A stretch of 64,000 nt of DNA, taken from positions 2,418,001-2,482,000 of the forward strand of contig NC_007777.1 in assembly GCF_000013345.1 (NCBI RefSeq), read 5' to 3'. This document shows, piece after piece, positions 8,999 to 17,761 of the stretch (positions are counted from its first letter, which is position 1; each line of letters starts with the position of its first letter). The translations under genes were made by a program, and so were the position numbers. Source of the DNA: Frankia casuarinae (GTDB lineage Bacteria > Actinomycetota > Actinomycetes > Frankiales > Frankiaceae). A model generated the notes under the pieces. It did not search any database and was not told the DNA's origin. It saw only the letters and a list, made by a program, of their open reading frames with translations.

Positions 8999-9750
8999 GT
9001 GATCAGGCATAAGGCCGTGGAGGACAGCTTGGCCCGTGATGTCCCCGCCGTCGAGGACCTGGAAGTGCTGTGTCGGTTCCGCCAGGAGTTCTACGACTGT
9101 CTGACCCGGCGGGCGGATGCCCTGTTCGAGCTCACCGACGCGGTGCTGTGCGCGGACGGCCCGGTTCGTGACCTGGTCGGCCTGTCGCTGACCCCGGAGC
9201 ACCGCCGGGGGCACGGCGCGCTGTACGACGCGGTCAACCAGGGCCGCATCGAGATCGGCCGGCTGCGCCGCGCGCTGGCACGGGCTGCCGCTGCCGCGGG
9301 CCGCCGACGGCCGGATCATCCTGGGCGTGGACGTCAGCCCGTGGCTGCGCCCGGACGCGGCCACCAGCCCGGACCGGCTGTTCTGCCACACCTACGGCCG
9401 AGGCAAGGGCAACGCCCAGATGATCCCCGGCTGGCCCTACTCGTTCGTCGCCGCCCTCGAACCGAGCCGCACCTCGTGGACAGCGCCGCTGGACGCGGTC
9501 CGCCTCGGTCCCGGCAACGACCTCACCACGGTGACCGCCCGACAGCTCCGCGACCTGGTCGACCGGGTCGTCGCCGCCGGCCACCACCGCGGCGGCGCCC
9601 CGAACATCCTCGTCGTCCTCGACGCCGGCTACGACGTCACCCGCCTGGCCTGGCTGCTCGCCGACCTGCCCGTCGACCTCGTCAGCCGGCTGCGGTCCGA
9701 CCGTGTCTTCCGCCTGCCCGTCCCGCCCCGCCCACCGGGTGTGGGGCTCC
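8999..9750 (+). pseudogene. Decayed transposase (DDE type, related to NF041680-like actinobacterial transposases)
   Basis: The first frame encodes DVPAVEDLEVLCRFRQEFYD, then ALFELTDAVLCADGPVRDL and LTPEHRRGHGALYDAVNQG. Near 9285 the match changes frame to LPLPRAADGRIILGVDVSPW, CHTYGRGKGNAQMIPGWPYS, FVAALEPSRTSWTAPLDAVR and ILVVLDAGYDVTRLAWLLAD. This is the order expected of a common actinobacterial transposase of about 450 residues. It is broken by one frameshift and loses its C-terminal half after LRSDRVFRLP. The family name is recalled rather than searched. Confidence 0.65.
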
Positions 9751-10606
9751 CGCAGCGGGTGTGGGGGTGTGGGGGGCTTTGGCTGCCACCCTGGCTGCCA
9801 CCAAAGATCGCCGATCTAGAAAAACGCCGGCCGCCCGGGGGTCCGGGGGTCGCCCCCGGGCAGGCATAACGGCAGGTGGCGAAGCTGATCAAAGATCAGC
9901 GAGCACGGAACGGGAGCGCGTGGGGCGGGTGGACCATGTGTACCAGCATCCGAACCGTTCGATCTTGGTTGTTGGCCCTGAAATCACTGTTCGGCCGGTC
10001 GCCACACGTGCCTCGAACAGGAACGATGCTCGGTGACCGTGCCAACCAGAACATCGCCTACCGAGTAGAACAAGCGTTCCGAACACCTGGCGGTCCGGGC
10101 ACTTCCGGGCCGCCAGGCGACCGTGATCGTGGTCACTGCGGCTGGTCGAGTTGGCTGGCGACGAGCGGGAACTCTGCCTTGAGAAGCACTGTCAGTTGCG
10201 GGTGTGTCAAGAAAGTGCGACAGAGCCAGCGACCGGACACTCCCCTCCGAAAGGCCGCGGACGCCTACGACCAGGCGCTCGAGAGACTCCTCAAAACAGG
10301 CAGGACTCGCAGCATGATCCGCAGCTCGTGAACCTGACTCATCCTTACCGACTTCGCCAGCCCAAGCCCTCTAGGAACGCCGCGCTATGGCGGTCCGCGG
10401 CCGGTCGCTCGGACGCTCATCCGGGCGGCAACTCGCGCCAGCTCACCACGATCGTGGACCGCCGGTGGCGGGCAGGCCTGGCTTCGGACGAACACGCTCG
10501 CGAGAATCAGGCCCTCGCGAAGAACGCGGCGATCGACCGTTAGCCGGGTCTGCCCGCCTGTCGGGACCGTGCCGCGTGCGCGCCGGTCCACCTCCATCGG
10601 TCCGGG
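9751..10606. other. Gene-free remnant DNA with a short palindrome
   Basis: No frame in this stretch looks like a real gene. It has low-complexity G and C runs near 9740-9860 and a perfect hairpin GCTGATC-AAA-GATCAGC at 9884-9900 without a T tract. The rest looks like decayed mobile-element DNA between the transposase relic and the 3' end of the biosynthetic operon. No clear terminator for that operon was identified. Confidence 0.4.
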
Positions 10607-11926
10607 TTACGCCTCGACGGGCTCCCTGTCCTCCGCCTCGTTCAGTTCGGCGTAGTACGGGCACTCGCTGACGCGCTCGAACGGCGCGAAGGTGTCCCAG
10701 CGACGCTCCTTGACGACCTCCTGGGCGAGCTTGTTCCGGGCGTTGAAGAAGTCCCCGCAGAGGAAGCGGACGACCCACTTGTTGCTCGCGAAGGCGTCGC
10801 CGCAGTCGTCGAGTCCGACGGACGCCAGGTAGGCGTCAGGATCCGGCTCCTCGTAGTACATGTAGATCAGCCGGGCGTACATGTCGTAGCCGGTCTTGTA
10901 GAACCGCTGGTACTCGTTCTGGAGCTCCTCGGCGCGGAGCGGCTCCCGCAGGGCGGCGTCGATGGACTCGCCGGCGCGGATGCCGGTGGAGGTGGCGAGG
11001 TAGACACCGCCGGAGAAGATCGGGTCGAAGAAGCAGCCCGCGTCGCCGGCTAGGAACCAGCCCGGCCCCGCGACCTGGTCCGAGTAGTAGCAGTAGTCGG
11101 TTTCGATCTGCACGTCGCTCACCGGATGGGCGCCCGCGACCCGCTCCCGGACGCGCCGTACCCGGGACACGTGCTCGTCGAACAGCGCGGCGGGATCGCC
11201 GGACCGCAGCACCTGTTGCGGCATGACCGCGCCGACGCTCATCGTGTCGGGCCAGATGGGAATGGCCCACAGCCATCCGTCCTCGTGGGCGCCCACCTGG
11301 ATGTCGCCCTCGAAGCCGGGATTGCGCGCCTCGTCGATGCCCTTGAGGTGGCGGAAGACCGCGACCATCTTCAGTCGGTCGACCGGCTTCCGCAGCCGGA
11401 ACGCCTTGGCGATCTTGCTGGCCCGCCCGCCGGCGTCGAGAACGTACTGTGCCCGCACCTCGCGAGCCGTCCCGTCGTGTTCGTAGCGCACACCGACGAC
11501 CCGGTCGCCTTCTGTTATCAGGTCGTGTACCGTCGCCTCGTGGATCACCCGCGCACCGCACTCGCCCGCGAACTGAATGAGCATATTGTCCAGGTGCGCC
11601 CGCTCTACCTGGAACGTCACGTGGTGGCGACCGGGCCCCTGCGTTGTGAACGAAACGCGGACGTTCTCGTCCTCCTCTCCCTGGCAGAACTCGGCACCAT
11701 GCTTGGCGACATAACCCTGCTGCTTGAGCCGGTCGAGTATTCCCAGCTTCTCGAACGCGGCGTTGACGAACGGCACCATGGACTCGCCGATGTGAAAACG
11801 GGGAAAGGTCCGCCGTTCCAACACAATCACGCTACGCCCGGCCTTCGCGAGCGTCGCTGCCGCCGCCGCACCTGCCGGCCCGGCGCCGATGACCACAACG
11901 TCGACGACTTCAGTATTCTCGGCCAT
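10607..11926 (-). CDS. FAD-dependent halogenase-type oxidoreductase
   Basis: The protein has an N-terminal Rossmann FAD motif (VVVIGAGPAGAAAAATLAKA), the GESMVP segment and GWLWAIPIW (residues about 215-223), matching the WxWxIP signature of flavin-dependent halogenases. The late FAD motif WFLAGDAGCFFDPIFSGGVY follows. Length (439 residues) suits the group that halogenates free or carrier-bound phenols and pyrroles. The PHxG-like segment suggests chlorination of an aromatic ring, here probably a 3,4-AHBA-derived one; this is inference. It is the last gene of the minus-strand operon. An alternative GTG start at 11959 has a better AGGAGG ribosome site, adding VKNSLLNGGRG. Confidence 0.75.
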   Translation of the reverse strand: MAENTEVVDVVVIGAGPAGAAAAATLAKAGRSVIVLERRTFPRFHIGESMVPFVNAAFEKLGILDRLKQQGYVAKHGAEFCQGEEDENVRVSFTTQGPGRHHVTFQVERAHLDNMLIQFAGECGARVIHEATVHDLITEGDRVVGVRYEHDGTAREVRAQYVLDAGGRASKIAKAFRLRKPVDRLKMVAVFRHLKGIDEARNPGFEGDIQVGAHEDGWLWAIPIWPDTMSVGAVMPQQVLRSGDPAALFDEHVSRVRRVRERVAGAHPVSDVQIETDYCYYSDQVAGPGWFLAGDAGCFFDPIFSGGVYLATSTGIRAGESIDAALREPLRAEELQNEYQRFYKTGYDMYARLIYMYYEEPDPDAYLASVGLDDCGDAFASNKWVVRFLCGDFFNARNKLAQEVVKERRWDTFAPFERVSECPYYAELNEAEDREPVEA

Positions 11927-11979
11927 GCCTCTCCCACCATTGAGCAACGAATTTTTCACATTGTCCTCCTGTGGTGATT

Positions 11980-13317
11980 TCAAGGTGTGTCCAGCGAGCC
12001 GCCGGGGAGCCGTAGAAGACTCGTCTCGATCTCCTCCGCCGCGTCGACGTCCTTCGCGACGATGCAGTACTCGACTACTCCCGACTGCTGGATATGCTCG
12101 CAGCCGATCAGCACTCCCGCACGCGCGTCCGGCTCGAAGAGCAGTCCGCTCGTCCTGAGCCGGGCCACCGCGTCGTCGAACGAGGAGACATGCCAGTGGT
12201 TTCGCGTCATCAACACGCATTCGGTCTGATAGTCGTGGCCGACCAGGGCGTCGGCGATCCAGTGCAGGTGTGTGGTGCCGCCGAGGCGTCCGTTCATCTC
12301 GGTCAGTAGGAGGTCTCCGTCGGGCGTCAGGATTCCATCGATATTCGCCAGGCCGACGTATCCGAGCGCACGGATGGAATCGCAGACCCGCAGCACGATG
12401 TCGTTGAACTCCGCCCGGTTCTTCTCGCTCAGCACGGCCCCCGGGATCACTACCCCGTCGAATACCGGTGCCATTCGCATCTCGCCGATATGGTGCAGCC
12501 TGCTTCCCTCGGCCGTGATTCTCACCTCCGCGCCCAGCGGCATGGAGTCGGGCACATAGTCCTCGACGATCACCTTGTGGCGGCCGTCGACCGAGTAACG
12601 TGACCAGGCGCTGTCGAAATGCCGTCGGACGGCGTCCTGGGAATCGAGCACCCGCAGGCTGGGCGCGCCCAGCGGCTGCACGTCGGGGCGCGGCGAGATG
12701 ATCTCGTTGCCGTAGCCGCCGGCGTGAAAGTCCTGCTTGACGATCACGCACCTGTTCGCCGCGACGAGATCGGCCGCGAACTCCTGCGCCTTGGCTCTGG
12801 AGGTCGCCACGATGCCTGTGGTGACCGGGAGGCCCAGACCGCCAGCCATCGCGCGGAACACGCTCTTGCTATTCACGAGGTCCGCGCCGCCGGCCTCGTA
12901 GAATCCGAACCCCGGCATCGATCTGTGCAGGCCCAGCTCCCTGATGAGATGGGCGGTCGTCGCGTCGAACACGTAGGGGCAGGCATGGTCGACGTTCCGC
13001 TTCGTGACCAGGGCGCGCAGTTCGGCGAGAAAGCCCCCGTCGAGGAGCCGGTCGCCGGTGAGAACATCCGACCCGAGACGGCCCGCGGGCGGAACCATGA
13101 TCAGGACCGAGTCGACATCCAGGCCGCGCAGAGTCAGCGCGTAACGCACAAACTCGGGTCGCGGGGGCTGCGGAAGCACGAGGATGTCACCGGGCTCGGC
13201 AAGCCAGATCATCCGGAGCGAGATGTTGCCGGCCACCTGGCGGTCAGCCTCGCGAAAAGATGCGAGATCCGCGACGAGACTGTCGTTGTACGAGTTTCCG
13301 ATCAGCAGCGTGCTCAC
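11980..13317 (-). CDS. PGM1-like ATP-grasp peptide ligase
   Basis: The protein starts at GTG 13317 (VSTLLIGNSYNDSLVADLAS), just after the stop of the upstream gene. Its N-terminal domain (NISLRMIWLAEPGDILVLPQ) matches the pheganomycin ligase PGM1 family. The ATP-grasp core follows: VNSKSVFRAMAGGLGLPV, VIVKQDFHAGGYGNEI, KVIVEDYV and the metal-binding DGDLLLTEMNGRLGGTTHLH. PGM1-type enzymes join a carboxylate to an amino acid or peptide amine using ATP. Here the acyl or amine partner may be the 3,4-AHBA-type aromatic acid; this is a proposal. About 445 residues, apparently complete. Confidence 0.75.
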   Translation of the reverse strand: MSTLLIGNSYNDSLVADLASFREADRQVAGNISLRMIWLAEPGDILVLPQPPRPEFVRYALTLRGLDVDSVLIMVPPAGRLGSDVLTGDRLLDGGFLAELRALVTKRNVDHACPYVFDATTAHLIRELGLHRSMPGFGFYEAGGADLVNSKSVFRAMAGGLGLPVTTGIVATSRAKAQEFAADLVAANRCVIVKQDFHAGGYGNEIISPRPDVQPLGAPSLRVLDSQDAVRRHFDSAWSRYSVDGRHKVIVEDYVPDSMPLGAEVRITAEGSRLHHIGEMRMAPVFDGVVIPGAVLSEKNRAEFNDIVLRVCDSIRALGYVGLANIDGILTPDGDLLLTEMNGRLGGTTHLHWIADALVGHDYQTECVLMTRNHWHVSSFDDAVARLRTSGLLFEPDARAGVLIGCEHIQQSGVVEYCIVAKDVDAAEEIETSLLRLPGGSLDTP

Positions 13318-13321
13318 TGGT

Positions 13322-14596
13322 TCATCCCATCGAGTTCGCCAGGTTGCGCAGGGTGTCCCGCAGTCGATCAACAAGAAGGTTCATCTCGTGAGTGGCGATG
13401 GTCAGCGGAGGCGCGACGATGACCGCCTCGGTCGCCCGGTCGACGCCGGTCGGGCGCAGCATCAGGCCGAAGTTGATCGCCGTCGCGCAGATTTCCTTCG
13501 CCTGCGAAAGTCGTGGTCCGGTCAGCACCGGAAGGGTGAATAGCAGTCCCCGCCCTCGTGGTTCTCCGAGATAGTAGACGGGCGCTGCGAGGGCCTCGAG
13601 CTCACGTTTGAGGAAGGCACCCATCTGTCTTGCTCGCTCGGGAATGTTCTGTTCCTTCGTAAACCGAAGGACGGCGTGCGCCGTCACGGCCGACGAGGGA
13701 CCGAGGGCCGTCGCGCCGGTGCACAGCTGCTGCGGCCGGACGTTCTGCCCGACCACGCAGGCCCCGATTGGAGAGCAGCCGGCGTTGAGGCCCGGCCCCA
13801 TGACGATTAGGTCGGGGGTTACACCGGAACTGGAATGTCCGAACCAGTCGCCCACCTGGCCCAGACCGGTGAGGGTCTCATCGGCGACCAGCAGCGCCCC
13901 GTTGGCGTCGCATAGCTCCCGCAGGCCGCTCAGCGTCTCGTCGGACAACGCCGTCGCGCCGCTGTCGGCGCTTCCCATGGGCTCCACCAGAACGGCCGCG
14001 ACGCGCCCGTGCCCGACCCGGTCGAACGCCAGCTGCCAGTCGTCGAGATCGGGACCGAGTTGGTCGGCGTTCGGCGCCGCCCGCTGTGTCCACGAGGCCG
14101 GGCTGTCGCGGCCGAGGGCCGCACTCCCGTCGTGAGCGGGCCGCCCGGCGATGCTGAACGCGACGACACCCGATCCCTGATGGCTCGGTCGCTGTGTCAG
14201 AACCATCGGCCGGTCGCTCTCGTCGTTGAGAGCGTGGTGTCGCCTTACCAGGTCCAGTGTCAGCTTGATCGCGGCAGGTCCTGAGTCAGTGTAGAGGACC
14301 TCCCGATAGCCGGCGCCAGTTAGGTTGAGAATTTCTCTCGTAAGGTCGACAATCGGTTGGCTCGCGAACTGCGTCCGGTGCGCGAAGCTCGCTAACGCCG
14401 CCTTTTTGTGCATTGCGCTGAGCATTTCTGGAATGCCGTGCCCGAGATTGTTGCAGGTCGCGCCGGAAATGCCGTCGATGTAATCCCGGCCGCGGTCGTC
14501 GAAAAGTCGCGATCCGTGCGCACGAACGATCCGAGGCTGACCACTCGCGCTCACATCCCGCGAGCGACGGTGGAAACCTGAGGTACCGACCCCCAT
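13322..14596 (-). CDS. Class III aminotransferase homologue lacking the PLP lysine
   Basis: The 424-residue protein aligns along its length with the aminotransferase at 22107-23426. Both have an HGSR(L/I).D..GR(D/E) segment, then NNLGHG/VNIGHG, (F)AHR(T/S)QF and a C-terminal APPLTI/APSLTI. The residue that binds PLP is changed: the paralogue has VVTGKGLSGGYTPIGA (Lys266), while this protein has IVMGPGLNAGCSPIGA (Pro268). The phosphate-binding NSGSEA is DSGPAA, and YHGMT is HQGSG. Asp239 of the ADET motif remains. It should not form the internal aldimine. A non-catalytic partner or a new activity is possible. The start overlaps the upstream stop by one base (TGATG). Confidence 0.8.
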   Translation of the reverse strand: MGVGTSGFHRRSRDVSASGQPRIVRAHGSRLFDDRGRDYIDGISGATCNNLGHGIPEMLSAMHKKAALASFAHRTQFASQPIVDLTREILNLTGAGYREVLYTDSGPAAIKLTLDLVRRHHALNDESDRPMVLTQRPSHQGSGVVAFSIAGRPAHDGSAALGRDSPASWTQRAAPNADQLGPDLDDWQLAFDRVGHGRVAAVLVEPMGSADSGATALSDETLSGLRELCDANGALLVADETLTGLGQVGDWFGHSSSGVTPDLIVMGPGLNAGCSPIGACVVGQNVRPQQLCTGATALGPSSAVTAHAVLRFTKEQNIPERARQMGAFLKRELEALAAPVYYLGEPRGRGLLFTLPVLTGPRLSQAKEICATAINFGLMLRPTGVDRATEAVIVAPPLTIATHEMNLLVDRLRDTLRNLANSMG

Positions 14597-15753
14597 CAGA
14601 CCTCCTCCGCGTGATGGCCGAAGAGCCAGTCGTGGTCCTCGAGGGGCAGCTCGGTCACCGCGGCGTCCTGGCGCGACGCAGGCTCCTCGGCCCGCAGATG
14701 CTCCGCGTTCTGCCGGGAGCTAAGAAGGATCTCTCTCGCCCGCGGAACCCGTAGCCGTTGGTAGCGGTCGAACGCGGCCCGGTGCGAGTCAGCGGCGTCC
14801 GCCAGGCACAGGGCCAGGACCGTCGCGTCCTCAATCGCCTGGTTCGCGCCCTGAGCGAGGAACGGCAGCATCGGATGCGCGGCGTCGCCGATCAGTACGG
14901 TGCGGTCGGTCGCCCAGCATTCGATGGGCTCACGGTCATGCAGCGCCCACACGGTGACCTCGTCGAGGGCGGCCAGCACCGAGCGGACGGAGTCGTGCCA
15001 GCAGTCGTATCTGGCCCGCATCGCGGTGAGGTCGCCGCGCCGCGACCACGACTCGTGGCCGCCCTCTTCGGCCGGGACCGTCGCGGCGACACTGATCAGC
15101 TGGCCGCGTCGGACGGGATACATCACGGCGTGGCCGTCCGTGCCTTTCCAGACCCGGATCGAGTTCCCGAACGCTCCGGGCAGCCGCCGTGCGTCGACAA
15201 GCCCCCGATAGATGAGCTCGCCTGAGAAACACGGGACGTCGGCCGATATGCGTGAACGGACAACCGAACGTATCCCGTCCGCACCGATCAGCAGTCCGAC
15301 TTCCTCGGTCGAGCCGTCCGCGAAGAGAAGTCGAACGGACTCGTCGTCCTCCGTCACCTCGACGCACCGCCGCCCGGTGGCGACGGGCGTCTCCAGCCTG
15401 GAGGTCAACAGCGCGTGTAGGTCGGCGCGGTGCACGGTGTAGTACGGCGCGCCGTACCTGTCCGCGCAGTCCTTCCCGAACGGTGTCCGGGCGACCACCG
15501 TTCCGTCGTCCCACTGACACATCAGTGCGGACTCGACCTCGACCGCGATCTCCCGCAGGGCATCCGCCAAGCCCAATCGGTGCAACAGCCGCACCGCGCT
15601 CGGCGCGAGCTGCACTCCCGCGCCGATCTCGCCGGACAGTTCCGCCTGCTCGAACAGGACGCTAGGTACGCCACTATCCGCCAACATCAACGCCAGGGTC
15701 ACGCCTGCTATCCCGGCACCAAGAATTCCGACTCGAGGCCCACTGTTTTTCAT
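14596..15753 (-). CDS. FAD-dependent aromatic monooxygenase (salicylate/3-hydroxybenzoate hydroxylase type)
   Basis: The 385-residue class A flavoprotein has GILGAGIAGVTLALMLADSG at the N-terminus and GAGVQLAPSAVRLLHRLGL, typical of salicylate and 3-hydroxybenzoate 6-hydroxylases. The DG motif is LLIGADGIRSVVRSRI. The GD motif is RTVLIGDAAHPMLPFLAQGA followed by NQAIEDATVL. It would use NAD(P)H and O2 to hydroxylate an aminohydroxybenzoate ring, possibly with loss of the carboxylate. Comparable enzymes act on 3,4-AHBA in other actinobacterial pathways, but the position attacked cannot be read from the sequence. It lies between the pathway genes and the aminotransferase homologue in one operon. 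Confidence 0.75.
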   Translation of the reverse strand: MKNSGPRVGILGAGIAGVTLALMLADSGVPSVLFEQAELSGEIGAGVQLAPSAVRLLHRLGLADALREIAVEVESALMCQWDDGTVVARTPFGKDCADRYGAPYYTVHRADLHALLTSRLETPVATGRRCVEVTEDDESVRLLFADGSTEEVGLLIGADGIRSVVRSRISADVPCFSGELIYRGLVDARRLPGAFGNSIRVWKGTDGHAVMYPVRRGQLISVAATVPAEEGGHESWSRRGDLTAMRARYDCWHDSVRSVLAALDEVTVWALHDREPIECWATDRTVLIGDAAHPMLPFLAQGANQAIEDATVLALCLADAADSHRAAFDRYQRLRVPRAREILLSSRQNAEHLRAEEPASRQDAAVTELPLEDHDWLFGHHAEEV

Positions 15754-15793
15754 CGCGATCCCATTCGTCGATCCATGTAAGGGCCGCCAGGAC

Positions 15794-16900
15794 CTATTTT
15801 TCGATGCAGAACTCGTCGATCGGGTAGCCGACGTGCCGGTCTTCGACCGGCAGGTATCCGAGCACCTTTGTACCCGGTTGGAGCTCGGTGACGTTGATGA
15901 CCACGCCGCCCGGCCCGAGAACCCGCACGTGCCAATCGTCCTGGACGATGAGATCTGCCACTCGGCCGGACGGGGACTTCGCGGTGATCATTCGAAGAGG
16001 TCGCGTCTCGATCTTGATCCGGCCGACGGTCACCGGCCGAGCGCGGCCGTCCGCGTCGACGGCCAGCACTCTTCCGCCCGCCTGTAGCTCGCTGAGGTAG
16101 TTGGTGCGGCCGGCCATCGACATCGTGTAGGAATGAACCGCGCCGGCGTTTACCCGAAACGGCCGTGTCGGCATGTAGGGCAGTGGATGCGTCTCGCTGC
16201 ACGCAAGGATCATTCCCTTGGAGTGTGAGCCCACTAGGATTCCCTCGTTCTCGCCGAACATGCTGCAGGTGTCGACGCAGGCCCGCTCGCCCATTCCCAC
16301 ATGACTGGTCTCGATGACTTCCAGTTCCTCGAGCTGGAGCGAGAAGGAACCCCCGGCGGCCACGGCCTTAAGCGCGGACAACTCGCCGACAGCCTTCGGC
16401 GCCAGCATGATGCCGTCGGCGCCACGCTCCAGGCAGCCGAGCACGACGTTGGCCTCGTCCGTGTCGTGAACAACGGTGATCACGCTGCCCTGGGACTTGT
16501 GCGCCGCGGCCAGGACGATCTCCAGCGGGATCTTCGTCTCGTCGCGGAACCGGAGGACGGTCCACGCCCATTCCTGGGCGGCTGCGCAGGCGGCATCGAG
16601 CGTCTGCGCATCGGTCACCTCGAGATACCTGCCGAACTCGACGTGCGGGTAGGTAGCTGACAGCTCGTGAATCCGCTCCCGTTCGGCATCGAGGATGACG
16701 ACATCAACGCCGTCCAGGTCTTCGCCCAGGGAGCCGTCCTTGGTCAGCAGAACCTTCTTGACCGTCGGCGGCAACGTGGACAGGTTGGCGGGATCGTCGG
16801 AGACGACGGCGTCGACCCTCTGGTGAATCGCCTCCTCCGCGACCGCGGTCAAGAGCGGTCCAGCGCCATGGATCTCAACCCAGTACAGTTTCATGGACAT
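15794..16900 (-). CDS. 3-amino-4-hydroxybenzoate synthase, GriH type (3-dehydroquinate synthase II family)
   Basis: The 368-residue protein begins MSMKLYWVEIHGAGPLL. It contains the DHQ synthase II signatures: LEIVLAAAHKSQGSVITVVH, ERGADGIMLAPKAVGELSAL, VGMGERACVDTCSMFGENEG, ILVGSHSKGMILACSE and RPFRVNAGAVHSYTM. In grixazone biosynthesis GriH turns the aldol product made by GriI into 3,4-AHBA. The next gene upstream is the GriI homologue and the one before that is an aspartokinase, so the GriH role is well supported by context. A second in-frame start (16894) is equally plausible. Confidence 0.85.
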   Translation of the reverse strand: MSMKLYWVEIHGAGPLLTAVAEEAIHQRVDAVVSDDPANLSTLPPTVKKVLLTKDGSLGEDLDGVDVVILDAERERIHELSATYPHVEFGRYLEVTDAQTLDAACAAAQEWAWTVLRFRDETKIPLEIVLAAAHKSQGSVITVVHDTDEANVVLGCLERGADGIMLAPKAVGELSALKAVAAGGSFSLQLEELEVIETSHVGMGERACVDTCSMFGENEGILVGSHSKGMILACSETHPLPYMPTRPFRVNAGAVHSYTMSMAGRTNYLSELQAGGRVLAVDADGRARPVTVGRIKIETRPLRMITAKSPSGRVADLIVQDDWHVRVLGPGGVVINVTELQPGTKVLGYLPVEDRHVGYPIDEFCIEK

Positions 16901-16927
16901 TCTCCCACCGTCCGTATCCGTCTTTTT

Positions 16928-17746
16928 TCAGCCGACCGCGCCGCTATGCTGCACCCTCGGCTGCTTCCTGGCAACCTCAAGCGGATCGTGCACGATCTGG
17001 GCGATTCGACGCGCCATCGCGCAGGGGTCGGGGGCCTGAAAGACATTCCGGCCGATCGCGACACCGCCGACCCCGGACCGCATCGCCGCCGCGAGTTCGG
17101 CGAGGTATTCTTCGGGTTCCATTGAGGAGCCACCCGCCACGACCGTCGGGATCGGTGAGGCGGCCACCACGTCGCGTAGCTCGTCGGTCGAGCCGAGGCG
17201 AGGAATCTTGACTATGTCCGCACCGAGGTCCGCGGCCAGCACAGCCGCGTGCATGCACAACTCCGCGTTGGGCGGGTCAGCGATCCTCGGGCCCCGCGGA
17301 TACATCATGGCGAGCAGGGGAACGCCCCACCGGTCACAGGAGTCCGCCACCGCCGCCAAGTCCGCGATCTGACGGCTCTCCTGTGCCGAACCCAGGTTCA
17401 CGTGGACGCTGACGGCGTCGGCCCCCAGACGAAGCGCCTCTTCGACGCTCGCCACCAGGATCTTCGCGTCGGGGTCCGGAGCGTGTCTGGTGCTGGCTGA
17501 AAGTTGCACGATCAACGACATGTGGTCGAAGCGGACGGCGTTTAGGTACCGCAGGCTTCCTTTGTGCAGTACAACCGCGTCGACGGCGCCGCGGGAGATT
17601 CCCTCGATCAGCTCATCAAGTGAGCGACGTCGGCTGAGTGGACCGTCGGTGACGGAGTGGTCCAGCGGCACCATAAACAGACGGCCACGGTGGTGACGAT
17701 ACAGCCTCCGAAGCCGAACGAGCCGCGAGAACGGGTAGTTGGGCAT
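16928..17746 (-). CDS. GriI-type aldolase for 3,4-AHBA formation (class I, DeoC/LacD superfamily)
   Basis: The 272-residue protein matches the archaeal-type aldolases used for aminoshikimate-like precursors. Visible are LFMVPLDHSVTDGPL, VVLHKGSLRYL, GADAVSVHVNLGS, VPLLAMMYPRGPRI, ADLGADIVKIPRLGS (Schiff-base lysine in the VKIP motif) and VVAGGSSMEPEEYL, with GVAIGRNVFQAPDP near the end. GriI condenses L-aspartate-4-semialdehyde with dihydroxyacetone phosphate. Gene order aspartokinase-GriI-GriH and short gaps show a dedicated 3,4-AHBA supply unit. No aspartate-semialdehyde dehydrogenase is in the window, so the housekeeping enzyme would have to provide it. Confidence 0.85.
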   Translation of the reverse strand: MPNYPFSRLVRLRRLYRHHRGRLFMVPLDHSVTDGPLSRRRSLDELIEGISRGAVDAVVLHKGSLRYLNAVRFDHMSLIVQLSASTRHAPDPDAKILVASVEEALRLGADAVSVHVNLGSAQESRQIADLAAVADSCDRWGVPLLAMMYPRGPRIADPPNAELCMHAAVLAADLGADIVKIPRLGSTDELRDVVAASPIPTVVAGGSSMEPEEYLAELAAAMRSGVGGVAIGRNVFQAPDPCAMARRIAQIVHDPLEVARKQPRVQHSGAVG

Positions 17747-17761
17747 GCCGTACCTCGTTTT

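Noticed and set aside
9720-9870. G-rich repeats suspected to be a replication origin or CRISPR-like array
   Set aside because: No regular repeat-spacer spacing is present; the runs look like degenerate, decayed GC-rich sequence.
12619-13422. Long plus-strand frames opposite the PGM1-like gene
   Set aside because: They are antisense shadows of a high-GC coding sequence. The minus-strand frame has clear ATP-grasp motifs.
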